A stretch of DNA of 64,000 nt from positions 189,828-253,827 of the forward strand of contig ML976989.1 in assembly GCA_010015675.1 (NCBI GenBank). The letters run 5' to 3'. The DNA comes from Byssothecium circinans. Lineage: Eukaryota; Ascomycota; Dothideomycetes; Pleosporales; Massarinaceae. The position numbers were made by a program, and so were the translations under genes. Shown here in pieces: positions 1 to 10,101 of the stretch. Positions within the stretch are counted from its first letter, which is position 1; each line of letters opens with the position of its first letter. Under the pieces are notes generated by a model. It saw nothing but the letters and a program-made list of their open reading frames with translations, was not told the origin of the DNA and did not search any database.

Positions 1-1004
1 AATACGATATACGCCTTACCGAACGCTCCCTTCAATACAACCTCCGTACGCGATTTAACAAAGCCCAAATGTACGTCGCTAGGTATACAAAGAAGGTGTC
101 ATCTACAAACAAGACGAAGCGCGTTCAATATGGTAAAGACCACAAGGATTGGCCTATATATAGAGGCTGGGATTTAGTGTACTTCACGGATGAGGCTCAC
201 GTCAATCCTACTGAGCGTTTCCAGAAGCCTAGAGTACTAAGAGAGCGTGGTAATACTGGCCTTGGAGGAGGGCGTAATAACCCAGCAAATATAGCTGAAG
301 AGGAGGATATATCATCAGGCTTTAGCGTACACTGCTACGCCTGTATTAACTGGTTTTTTAAGTCAGATTTAGGCTTTTACAATGACGAGAGGGAGATGCT
401 ACCAAAGCCAAAGCCACCGCGAAAGCCTACCAAATCGAAGTATGAAACTCAGGAAACGTTCAACAATCAACTAAGAGAGTGGGAAGCAAAGCTGCCTCCT
501 CCAGTTACTCAAGAAGCTCAGGGCAATTATATGACACAAAAATACTACGCCAAAAACGTTCTAGCTACGTATATTAAGGCTATCAATCAAGCGCGACTCT
601 AGGATGCCCAAGGCTGGATTCTACAGGAGGATAACGATCCTTCTCATGGCACTCGATCGGTGGATAACGACCCAAACAACCTCAGGAATAGTAGCTAGAT
701 CAATACTATAGTACACCCTGCCCAATCGCCCAACCTTAACCCACAAGAGGGCTGCTGGAATATCCTCAAACAGCGTACAAAGCGTCGTCTTTGGCGTCCA
801 AAGACTCGCCCAAGTGAGCTCTCTGAGGGCGAACAACCTGAGGAAGCCTAGGATGGTACACTCAAGCACCTCAAAAGGATACTCACACAAGAATGGGATA
901 AGATTACTCTGCAGGAGATTTGTACGTTTATCGCGGAGATGCCAGCGCGCTGTAACGAAGTAATCGCAGCTGGTGGAGAACGTATTCGATTGGACGTTTG
1001 GTAA
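1..1004 (+). pseudogene. Tc1/mariner-type transposase, degenerate, 5' end outside window
   Basis: One reading frame runs from the window edge to a TAA at 1002-1004 and encodes the catalytic part of a DDE transposase of the Tc1/mariner superfamily. The first catalytic region is seen as YFTDEAH (about 177-197), the second as EDNDPSHG (about 627-650), and the third as SPNLNPQEGCWNILKQR (about 723-775). The frame is interrupted by three TAG stops at 600-602, 696-698 and 849-851. Each is explained by CAG to TAG, the CpA to TpA change expected of repeat-induced point mutation. The helix-turn-helix end and the left inverted repeat lie outside the window, so element boundaries cannot be fixed. The copy cannot make active transposase. 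Confidence 0.88.
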
Positions 1005-1565
1005 CTGATTTTGTGTATACAACACTAGAAAAACAACTCTGTATACGATTTACACCTCTCTTAATAGCCTTAACTTTAAGAACCATCGATTTCTAGCCTA
1101 AAACCCTCGAAAATACCCTCGTTGTATAGGGATTTGTATGGGTGCGGGGTATCTTAGTGGTTCGCTTACCTCAGCGCGCACGAATTATTGCGACACCTAG
1201 TGACGCCTTTGCTAGCCTGTCATCACACACGACCAATTCAATTCCCTGCTTGGCGCGCAATTCCGTTACTCGCGGAGCGTAGTAGATCGGCTGATTTTGG
1301 AGTCACGTGGAAATTGCATCCCTTGCGAACCAATAAGGCCCTACGCAACAATTTAATTAGTGGCATGCAACGAATTAGAGCGCGGGAGTAGATGCATTTT
1401 AGGAAGCGTTGGGTAAATGCCCGTGAAAGTCAAGGGCTGCCTTGTCTCCAGCCCCCTGTTGGCTCCAACGCGTCGCGTCCAGATCACGCTAGCATGTGAC
1501 CCTACAATCGCCCACCACTCGCCGTGCCGGGTTTTGTGCATCAATTAGCATCACCCTTTAGTTCA
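1005..1565. other. Transposon 3' flank, no gene seen
   Basis: The first part is presumably the 3' non-coding end of the transposon. Its terminal inverted repeat cannot be identified without the left end. No reading frame with recognisable protein character was seen, and no splice-linked exon. Confidence 0.4.
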
Positions 1566-2987
1566 ATGGTCGCACTATCCGAAGAGAAACACCCGCGCGA
1601 GTCACCCCTCGGAGGCGATCAACTACGCGCTCTCGTAGCAACCGACCGCCCCAAACTGAAAAGGCAGGATGAGCGAGACAGGCGTAAAGAAGTTCTACGG
1701 AACCAACTCTTCTACTATGGCATAGAATACCAATCCGGAGCCATCCTGACCACCTTGGAGAAGCTCCTTCGACAGGCTGTGGAAGCAGGCAAGGTAATCA
1801 CTCATCCCAACTGCTACCCATAACCACTTACTTGGACAATCAAACCAGTGCGAACCCTCAGCTCCCCGCGCCGTGGAGTATGAACGTCGTCAAAAAGAAG
1901 AAATCCGACTCAAAGAAGAGGCGTGGGAGCGATGTACAACGCCAGCAGAACACGCGATACAGAACCTAGACCGATTCATGAAGTACCATGGTACTATTTC
2001 CTTTCCGAACCTGCACCCGACCGGGGCTTCCTACTACGCAGCCAACCCGACCCAACGAAGACGGCGGAACCATTAGCCTTGTACGGTTTTAAGGACCGTT
2101 CCTCGCTACACCAATGGGCAGAGCGTATCCCTAGCCTCCACACCTGCAGCGGAGGTAGCGACCGAGATGGCACGCGGACAATATGCATCGGCTAGGATCG
2201 TCATGCTGTTTGGAGTCTGGCAAGCCGAGTTTCTGCTGCGAGCTGGGAGAAAGCGGCTAAGAAGAAGAAAGAGGAACGAAACCAGGTCATGGCGGAGCAC
2301 CGTGGATTTGCGTCTAAGGTACTCCCGATAGGCGTGGAGAAGAAGAAAGGCACAAAGGTGTTTTTCGTGGAAAGACTAGAGAAGTGCAAGGGGCATTATA
2401 TGATCGCCTGTGACGCTATATCTGATGGTTGGAGCGAAACCGAGGCGCTCACGCTCGACATTGTCACAGGACCGAGGCTTGGCATCCTCCAGGCTGCTGT
2501 TAGCCTTGGTATTATTGAGGGTACTATGCTTTTGGCGTTCGATGAAGCTGCGCTTGACGACTATGTTGGCACGGATGATACGGACGACTCTGCTTTCGAT
2601 GAGGACGACGACGAAGATGGTTATGAGTACGACGGCGTATCGAAGAAGCGATCAGCACCAAGCTCCGGTACAGCCACCGAATATGGCACTCGCCCTTCTA
2701 AGAAAGTCAAGGTCGAGTCTGACATGACAACTCTTCGTCTCTACTTTCGCCTCCGTGGACGCGAGACCGGGGAATCTCAAATCTTCTACAAAGCTCACAA
2801 AGGATATCTGGACTTTACGGATGATCGCTATATTGCTTTTAAAGGAATCGGACAAATACCTTATGTGGGAGACAAGACTGAGATGCAGGGGTATAAGATG
2901 AGCACGAGGGCGCGAAGGCAGGCTGCACCTTGGGGCAGCTTTTCCGAGGCGGCATATGAGCAAGCGAGGGTTGGTCGATGGCGTTAA
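1566..2987 (+). pseudogene. Conserved fungal hypothetical gene broken by an in-frame TAG
   Basis: Three exons join in frame: 1566-1793, 1849-1982 and 2042-2987, with introns of 55 and 59 nt (GTAATC...CCAG and GTACCA...GCAG). The product is about 440 codons. It has a basic N-terminal helix-rich part, a central segment with YGFKDRSSLH, an acidic run of D and E (about 2557-2630), a KKVKVE basic patch, and a C-terminal domain ending in FSEAAYEQARVGRW. The last domain resembles, from memory, an uncharacterised protein group common in Dothideomycetes. A TAG at 2193-2195 sits between CIG and DRHAVW, where a Trp codon would fit; TGG to TAG is RIP-like on the other strand. The frame continues well conserved after the stop, so the lesion looks recent. 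ATG 1524 upstream is an alternative start. Function unknown. Confidence 0.55.
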
Positions 2988-3476
2988 ATATGGATATGGC
3001 ATACTTGTCACCATCGTTGTATCAGGCGAGCAATGACTATTTCTCGCGGGGGACGCCTGACCTGCCTAATAGGCGGCAATGGTTTCTTCGCCGTTTGGTG
3101 GGGTATATACGCCTGGCATTTTAGTACTTTTGCGTCCTTTCTTCAATTCTCTTCTTCAACTCTTTATACTATTCTTTTTTACTCTAAGGTCAATCTTCCC
3201 GATTAAGTATTCTCTCACAACGTAGCTCTGCCGTATGCCATGGGCACCGGCATTGCTTTTTTGCCCTCCCATGCATGCTATTATTAGTTAGTGAGCGGAC
3301 ATGGGTCAATGAGTCCCTTTCCCGACAATTACGCGGCTTATTCTGCAGTGTGACCAGCCCTCAAGTAAATACATATATGGTGCCCCGCGAAAGTTTCTTC
3401 CCAACATCGCAACATTGTTTTGCTCAGACTCCCCCTTTATCCACACCATCCATTTCATACGCCCCATCCAATCCAC
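2988..3476. other. Intergenic, nothing identified
   Basis: T-rich sequence around 3120-3190 and no supported gene. It probably contains the promoter of the gene starting at 3477. Confidence 0.4.
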
Positions 3477-4856
3477 ATGAGACCCAGTCGCCGGGGAATG
3501 TATGAGAACAACAGATCGACAATAGACAGTGAGTTGGATTGGCAATACGAGGATCCGGACGGGACTCAGCGCAACCGGACGCCTGAAGAGATCGTGTAAG
3601 ATATCCTAACTCACGTGACGCATCATCGAACTCTATGCTGAAATCTGCTAAACAGGCTCGAAGAATGTCCCGACTGTACTCACATCGACTCCGATGCAGC
3701 ACTCGCTGGGAGAAGACGTGACAGAGCATGGGTAAACAAAGTGCTCAAGAAAGCAAAGGCCAAGAAGCTCCATATCAACAAGTAAAAAAGAACCCACCGT
3801 CTCATGAATATATTCTAAAAAACGACAGAGACGACGTGTGGACTTATCGCCTCCGCGCAAAAGCCTCCAGCCTCGACTTCTGCACACAAGTCCACGCCAC
3901 ATTCTCCCGCGAGACCCGCAACCTAATATACGAGAACCTCTACCTCGACATTTCCGAAGCCCCAGTATCCAAGCATTTCGGGAGCTGCACAAGTCGCGAC
4001 TGTCCGTGCTGCAACCCCACGCTTGAAATCGAAGGTTGGCCTCTTGACTACGCGAAGCAGACCCCGGAACACGTCATCGACGTCTTCGACAACCACGGCC
4101 ACGCTTTCGAAACTATGGCTGAGACCGATCCGTTCAAGGTGGTCAGGCCAGAGTACACAGGGGCGCAATTCGCGCGCGAGTACCTCGAGTTCATCTATGG
4201 GCGGCTGCTATTCTTCTTTGATGAGAGGACTATGGCGATTCTGCCGAGATTTCTCGATACGCCGGAACCCATTTTCAATCTCAGGCCTGCGGACTATGTG
4301 CGCGATATCGAACTGTATGCTTGGGCTACTCACGTAGCACCTGGTGGTCATATCACGAAAGATAATATGCCCCCAAGAGACGAATCTATCGTATTGTTGA
4401 TGGAAACGCTGAATACAATACGGCCACTTCTCGCTAGGAGGAATTGTCGTATTGGGATACGCTTGTTTGGCAGAATTCCCGGGGTTCGCAAGCGGAACCC
4501 GAAGGTCCCGGATTTCACTCACGATGGAATCTTTCTCACGGATACGCTTTGGCAGTTGCGGAGGGATGGTGTTGGTATTGTTCTGAGGTTCGAGGAGCAA
4601 GATGTGACGCCGACTGAGAGTGATGAGTTTGAGGATTACGCTAAGAAGATTAAGGAACGAGCTATGGTAAGTTGCCAATATATATGTCGTTTTGAGGAGC
4701 CTGATACTGATTGTAGTGCAGGTGGAGGATCGTATGTTCGTGGAAGGATTTGAGCAAGGCAGGAAGGGTTATTGGAATGATGTTGAAGCGGGGTTGATAT
4801 CTGTTCCTGATGAACCTGAAGAAGATGTTTGGAAGATGATGGCTAGTCTGTCTTGA
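3477..4856 (+). CDS. F-box-like hypothetical protein, four exons
   Basis: Joining 3477-3595, 3656-3781, 3829-4666 and 4722-4856 gives 405 residues in one frame. Introns are 60, 47 and 55 nt with GTAAG-type donors and CAG acceptors. The core TFSRETRNLIYENLYL resembles the degenerate F-box motif (LPxELRDMIYxxL) of a large Dothideomycete family, which suggests a substrate adaptor role, but this is inference. A Cys-rich patch with CTSRDCPCC lies just after it. The 5' exons encode a charged, Lys-rich segment. Starting simply at ATG 3728 and ignoring introns gives a 341-residue frame that ends inside the last intron; the spliced model is preferred because the second and third introns both restore the frame. 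The function of this protein is not known. Confidence 0.6.
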
Positions 4857-5745
4857 GCGTTGAAATTAGGTTCAAGCTGGGAGTATTTCAGTCATGATTG
4901 GCCTTTCTTCGGCCTTTAAGATCTCAGTGTTAGACAAATACGGACTTTGGTGTATGACGTAGCACATTTCGCACTTCATCCCCGTCCCTATTTGACGTTT
5001 CAACATTCTTGTTCTATAAGTAGTGTCACATGAAGATGTGCTTGGATCTCAAATACATGAAGCCATTTGCGAGGGTAACTGATCTTAGACGCTATGCCGA
5101 AGATCTCGCTCCCATGGGTTGGTAAATGTGGGAGGGAGGTGTGAATGTCATTCTCGAATTAGGAGCACATGAAGTCCCCGCATTTGAGGCCACTGCGGTG
5201 CAGGATTCTACGACTAGTCTCTATGAATATGCTCTTCAAGGAGCATATCGATGTGGTTCCTGCGTTCCTTTTTGGAACCTGGAGAATGACATAGTATATT
5301 GGGGAGGAGTGGTAATCACATAACGGGAGTAGAAAGGGTGGGGAAATGGTAGCATCGAGTGCGTCTTAGAAATTTATTGCCATAGTTCAGGTTTGACTTA
5401 TGAGTTCAGACAAGAAAGCGTTCAATGGAGGCTGAGAATTCAATTCGCTCTTGCTGAGAATATCTCTGCGAGCATGAAGTAAGTCATAATATTATTAACC
5501 TGCATTCTATCGGGCTCGCTAGACAGTTCAGGCTCTTTTCTATTGTGCAGCCTTTACAATACACTGAGCATAGCCTCATCTCCTAGAGAAAATTTTGAAA
5601 AGACACAATGCGTTGTATGTTCAGTATTCTGGACGAACGCATATGCATATCTATCTCACCAATTCTTCTTAACGCTATAAAAAACAACCTTCACTGCAAA
5701 AGCTCAAAATAAGAAACTAACTCACGATCTTAAGCTATATATAAA
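4857..5745. other. Intergenic, no gene supported
   Basis: AT-rich spacer between two plus-strand genes. A 65-codon frame at 5126-5323 has no recognisable features. The run just before the next ATG (about 5735-5745) is TATA-rich but too close to the start codon to be a classic TATA box. Confidence 0.4.
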
Positions 5746-6600
5746 ATGGACTGCACTGTGAGCTTTGGTCTCATGCTCAAGCTCCAGGTCATGCAGACGC
5801 ACAAAAACCGCGACGCCGAATACACGCGGGTGATCCTGAAGGATAACAACACCGGCGATTTCTACTTCGCCAAAACCAACGAAGCTGAAGAAAAGATGGC
5901 AACCAGCTACCCCTGGCAATGGGACTACCCCCCACGGAAAATCGACTTCGAAAAGGTCCTCCCCCGATTCAATGCCGCCACGATGACATTGGCAGATCCG
6001 TATATCTCCAACACGTACGTCAAGCACGCCAACATGATTGCCTACGGTGATTCCATGTTCTCTGAGAGTCAGCGGCCTATCAGCGTGTTGAACCGCGAGA
6101 TCGCTACTTGCGAGTACCTGCGCCAGCACCCCCACCCACATGTGTGTGGATACCTGGGTATGCAGGTCAACCCGCAAGGGTATGTGTTCGGACTCGTTTT
6201 TGAGCGTTTCCAATTTAACCTCTCGCAGGTCGTTGCGCAAAACTTCCTCTTCGATGGTGATACCATTTGCGATCAGATCGAAAATGGTATCAACCATATG
6301 CACAGCTTGGGCTTGGTGCACTGCGACATCAAGCCTGACAATATCTTTGTGGATGTCAAAAACATGCGCGCGGTAGTGGGCGACTTCGACTCGACCCATA
6401 AACGTGGGGAGACGTTGTCGCTGAGGGTTGGGACCTATGGTTGGACTTCCGATCGCTTTTTCAAAGCGCATCGGGAGAACGACTTCCACGGTCTGGGGAT
6501 GATTCGGTGGTGGTTGGAGAGAGAAGATCGTGCCAAAGAAGGTGAGCCGATGGAGCGTGAGTTTAGCCTCTCGAGCTTCGAATGTCTTACAACAAGGTAA
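5746..6600 (+). CDS. Atypical protein-kinase-like protein
   Basis: A 284-codon frame has the C-lobe of the eukaryotic protein kinase fold. The catalytic loop is HCDIKPDN (H192, D194, N199), followed by a metal-binding motif reading DFD (from D213) instead of DFG, and GTYGWT in the activation/P+1 region. The N-lobe is unusual: no clear glycine-rich loop is visible and the ATP-anchoring lysine is not obvious. Catalytic activity is therefore doubtful though D194, N199 and D213 are present. The annotated stop falls in a perfect GTAAGT donor at 6597. Splicing to a TAG acceptor at 6637 or GAG at 6639 would replace the last residue by a short tail ending at 6668 or 6658. The protein is short for a kinase (usual domain about 260 residues), so little lies outside the domain. 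Confidence 0.7.
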   Translation: MDCTVSFGLMLKLQVMQTHKNRDAEYTRVILKDNNTGDFYFAKTNEAEEKMATSYPWQWDYPPRKIDFEKVLPRFNAATMTLADPYISNTYVKHANMIAYGDSMFSESQRPISVLNREIATCEYLRQHPHPHVCGYLGMQVNPQGYVFGLVFERFQFNLSQVVAQNFLFDGDTICDQIENGINHMHSLGLVHCDIKPDNIFVDVKNMRAVVGDFDSTHKRGETLSLRVGTYGWTSDRFFKAHRENDFHGLGMIRWWLEREDRAKEGEPMEREFSLSSFECLTTR

Positions 6601-6965
6601 GTGCCCTCTCCTTCCTTTGCCACGTGATCTTTTGTAGAGGCCGGCATTTATTGCTTAATTCATTTTAAATTTGACAAACTTTGAAAATACTATTCCATTA
6701 TGACCTATGCTTCCCAGAATTTCTTGAAGTGGGTAATGTCCTAATCATTTGATCTCGTATGATAAGTAAGATGCAACAACTGTGTGAAAGACTGTGAATG
6801 ACAGCACTCCCGCATTTCACCAAACTTAAGTTTGAAAGAATCTTCGTGACCGTCTACGAGTACTGCATGGTCTCAATTTCTACAGCGCGGTCTTGATGGA
6901 GCGCTCGCCATCACTCTCCAGTATGCTCGTCTCCTAGAGCATCATCAGGCTGCTCCTCCGCGTTC
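6601..6965. other. Convergent intergenic spacer
   Basis: Lies between the 3' end of the kinase-like gene and the 3' end of a minus-strand pseudogene. Apart from a possible final short exon of the kinase-like gene, nothing is seen. Confidence 0.4.
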
Positions 6966-8065
6966 TCATTGGATCCATCTCCCATATTCTCGTCGAGATC
7001 GAGCTTTGACCTCATAGAATTCGTTTTCTGAAGAGACTTGATCGAAAATCTCTGATGATATCTCTGACGAAGTCTCGGTCAAATCGTCCCATTCAGAAAA
7101 TTCCTGTGCATTATTAGTCTGAGCTGCAACCAAGTCAATCAACCACATACCTTGACCCACTCCCACAATTCTTCGCAATAACCATTGACGTCCTTAGCGG
7201 TGCCACCATAGGGCTTGGCTTCCGCCCCGTATTGATACGAAATATACCACTCGACTTCGCATCCTTTCTTTTGCAGGCGCCATAAGATGCGCAAGTGAAT
7301 ACATATTTGAACGACTCTTGAGCTCCTGCCATGCTGGAGGCCTGTTTATGATTTCAGCTGCGTCGATCAGGCCAACCCGCAGGAACTCCAGATTTTTGAA
7401 CTGCTTCGTCACGTTGTCAAATGCCACGATAGCCCTTCTACCCACAGCTTCCATCGCTCCCCGTACCTCAGGCTCCCCGTAACTACAGGATCGGTCGTCC
7501 CAAAGATCGAAATGCACCTTCCGAACAAGTTTTGTGGGCGCAAGTCTGACCAATGCTCCCTCCGTTAATAGGTCCCGAAACCCATGCGAACCCTTGACAA
7601 CTGTCAGGTGCTTTTGCCAGCGGAATTCTGTATGCTCTCGCAGAAGCTCAGTGCCCACGTAGGATACATCCCACCATATCGGACGGTCTACGTGGAATTC
7701 TACAGGCACGTCCGTTTCGTCAGTCTCGAGCTCCTCGTATATCATATCGCGCAGCTCTTTCGGAAGAGTCGTCATAATGCGAGAAGAGAGTTGGCGTACA
7801 TATGCGGTTCCGTATTCACGCATGACTGAATCGATAGCGCTGCTCAAAGTCAGCAAAAGTCCCTGCTATGGAAGCGACATAGGTATGGAAAATGAACCTT
7901 TCGAATGCCAAGTCACTCGCACGTTCCAATCTCCCGCGCCTCCCCGCCGTGTCAAGTTTCTTCTGCTGCAATACATTGATCTACTCACCGATCTCGTTTT
8001 CGTCGGCTTTCAGCTGCGTAATCCTATCATGCGTCAGTATCCCCAGGTCCTTTCGTTACCTGCAT
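6966..8065 (-). pseudogene. F-box-like gene, paralog of the 8652-9702 gene, broken
   Basis: Reads on the minus strand as a relative of the neighbouring intact gene: a coiled N-terminal part, then LPKELRDMIYEEL, then a region ending in GCEVEWYISYQY and an acidic tail (final exon 6966-7103, intron 7104-7150). Two lesions are visible. In the second exon an in-frame TAG lies where the paralog has Gln in DQI, consistent with CAG to TAG. Near 7310-7330 the frame shifts by one base between ELKSR and QICIHLRILW; no intron with acceptable splice sites bridges this. The first exon may be only ATGCAG at 8060-8065. The broken state is inferred from comparison with one paralog, so an unusual splice pattern cannot be fully excluded. 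Confidence 0.6.
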
Positions 8066-8325
8066 AGCGATTGAACTCGGGAAAAGAAATCGCGTTGACG
8101 TGAGGAAGTTTTGAGGTGGGGAGAGGTATTGGGAGTTGTGGCGGCAGGACGCGGTATGAAGACGCGGAAGGAGCGGACTAAGCAAACCTTAAAAAGAGGT
8201 GGCGGCCATCCCATGATACATAATACGCCTAGACGCGCGAACTACGTGGCTCATGCGAAAGCCTCTACGAGACAAGTGAAGTCAGTGCACAAAAGGGCCG
8301 TACTTGATGAAGGCTGCCAGTCACA

Positions 8326-8560
8326 GAAAAACGCCCACTCAGAAATCTATCCTATCCCTGCTAAACGAAGCAAACAACAACACACCTTCCTCCCCTAAAG
8401 CTTCCCTACACAATAAAATATGAAGAATTATTTAATAATACTATAGGAATAAAGCTAAAGCTTTCTAGTTCTTAATGGATATAAATATGCGTAAAAAATA
8501 TTATAGTTGTGAGTTGGCCAGCCTTTAGCAAGAGTGGTATTTTGTGAGTGGGCGTTTTTC
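8326..8560. mobile_element. MITE-like element with 16-bp perfect terminal inverted repeats
   Basis: Positions 8326-8341 (GAAAAACGCCCACTCA) are repeated exactly as the reverse complement at 8545-8560. The similarity continues imperfectly inward for roughly 30 bases on each side (shared TGCTAAA). The 235-bp interior is AT-rich and has no coding potential, as expected of a non-autonomous DNA transposon. The 9-mer TGCCAGTCA occurs directly repeated outside the element (8315-8323 and 8572-8580) and may be a target-site duplication, but it stands 2 nt from the left repeat and 11 nt from the right one, so the true ends are uncertain. It lies between two paralogous F-box-like genes, close to the 3' end of the intact one. 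No second copy was noticed in the window. Confidence 0.65.
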
Positions 8561-8651
8561 CGTGAACCGCGTGCCAGTCAGCGTTAGCAACCATGATTTG
8601 TTACGCTTGTCTATTAAATATCAGCAAGGAATACCAAAAATTATTTAGGCA

Positions 8652-9702
8652 TTAAACGTGCAGCAAGATACGTACCTCGTACCAGCCAACAAAGTCCTCA
8701 AACCAAGTCTCCGCATCCATCGCCGTGCTCTCCAGAGCCGGACGACTTCTCCCCCAACAAACAACAGACGAGCACTCAACGCGAAACCCCATCTGCTTCA
8801 AATGCCACAGCTTGTGCACATGAGGACGAAGGTCCGAAAGCGCCCAGTCCTTCCTGTGCAGGAGGGGGCTGCAGGGCATTTTAAACGCAAGATGCAGGAA
8901 ATTGAGCCTCTCAAAACTCCTCAACAAGGCATCCAGTGCGCTAAAATCAGGGAGTTGGGTTGTCGGGGTGCTGAACACGACTAGATGGATCTTGCGGATG
9001 ATTTTTGCAGGCGCGAGACTGAGTAACTCCAACTGTTTTGTGATCCGCGACAATTGTGCTTCGTAGTCGTGGGAGGTTAGGAATACGGTATGGCGCGACC
9101 AGTGAATTTCCAGGTACTCGCGCAGGAAGTCGGCGCCTGTGGATGTCATGTCTGTAAAAGGCTGGGACGCTGTATTGCTGGATGCTGTATTCCGCAGTGT
9201 TGGTATAGGCGGCTCCTCTGGACAGAGGTAGTTGTAGATCATATCCCGGAGTTCCTTGGGCAGAGTTTCGTGGACTTTTGAGCAGAGCTGACGCACTCGT
9301 TGGGCTTCGTATTCGTGAACGGCTCGTTCATCGAAACTAGGTAGATCACTTCAGCCATGGCGCTTCGCTTACTAAAAGCCTAAAGGACGGACACTTACCT
9401 TTCGAGGATGCTCTCACGGTGCCATTTCATGGCCGCTTTCTGATCTTTTATATCCTGTCGTTTTAGATATAGTTTCTTGATCTGGTCGTCGACTTCCCGC
9501 TCCTCAGCGTCAAGCCGTTCGAGTCTGGAGGCTGTTGGTTACTGCACAATCTGGTCGAAGGTGATTCTTACTCCTTGGTTAGATTTTCCTTCTCATGTTC
9601 GATGGCGCGTAGGGTCCTTAAGCATTGGTTTCGGCTTTCTTCTAGCGAAGGCTGCGGAAGGCCGGCTTTTTTAGGATCAAGTAGCCCTTCTGTTGCCTGC
9701 AT
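8652..9702 (-). CDS. F-box-like hypothetical protein
   Basis: Minus-strand exons 9572-9702, 9399-9524 and 8652-9336 join in frame to 313 residues. Introns are 47 and 62 nt, with GTAAGA and GTAAGT donors. The N-terminal 90 residues form a charged heptad-like segment (LERLDAEEREVDDQIKKLYL) likely to be a coiled coil. It is followed by LPKELRDMIYNYL, the degenerate F-box signature of this family. The C-terminal half is conserved with the broken neighbour at 6966-8065. The first in-frame ATG is at 9702; the ATG at 9716 leads to a stop. At the 3' end a GTACGT donor just after GWYE could splice to an exon near 8600, giving a different 7-8 residue tail. By family analogy it may be an SCF adaptor; the function is unproven. 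Confidence 0.68.
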
Positions 9703-10101
9703 TTTGGGCTGGCCATTAGCGGATGAGCACGCGCTGTAGAGTATAATGAAAGATACAAGGTGATGCTGTCATGTGTGATGTGTGGCAAGGCACGGCGGGG
9801 CACTGCACATGCTAGTCCGTTTTCGTAACATCACGCATCTACAGAAGTCTACCACCTTAAGATCTATAAGAAATTATGGTGTGGTATATTTAAGAGTCTA
9901 ATGCTAGAGATAAGTATCAGTCATTAATTATAGATTGCAAGAAGCTACCCTGATATACGGTGCATGCTAGGACGCTCGCAAGGAAATTCAAACTAACACG
10001 GAGGGTATACGCATTCCCTTTTGATCCGAAACACCATCTCGCCCACCACATCCCCCGTCCTTTTCTACCTCCCTTTTTCATTTTTCCCCTTCCCAATTTA
10101 A
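9703..10101. other. Intergenic, no gene seen
   Basis: Between the promoter side of the F-box-like gene and the 3' end of the ankyrin/CorA gene. No coding or structural signal was recognised. Confidence 0.4.

Noticed and set aside
3728..4753. Uninterrupted 341-codon frame taken as the whole gene
   Set aside because: Two upst­ream exons and one downstream exon join in frame with good splice sites, and the unspliced end runs through an intron.
5126..5323. Small plus-strand frame in the spacer
   Set aside because: No start context, signal peptide, motif or splice link.
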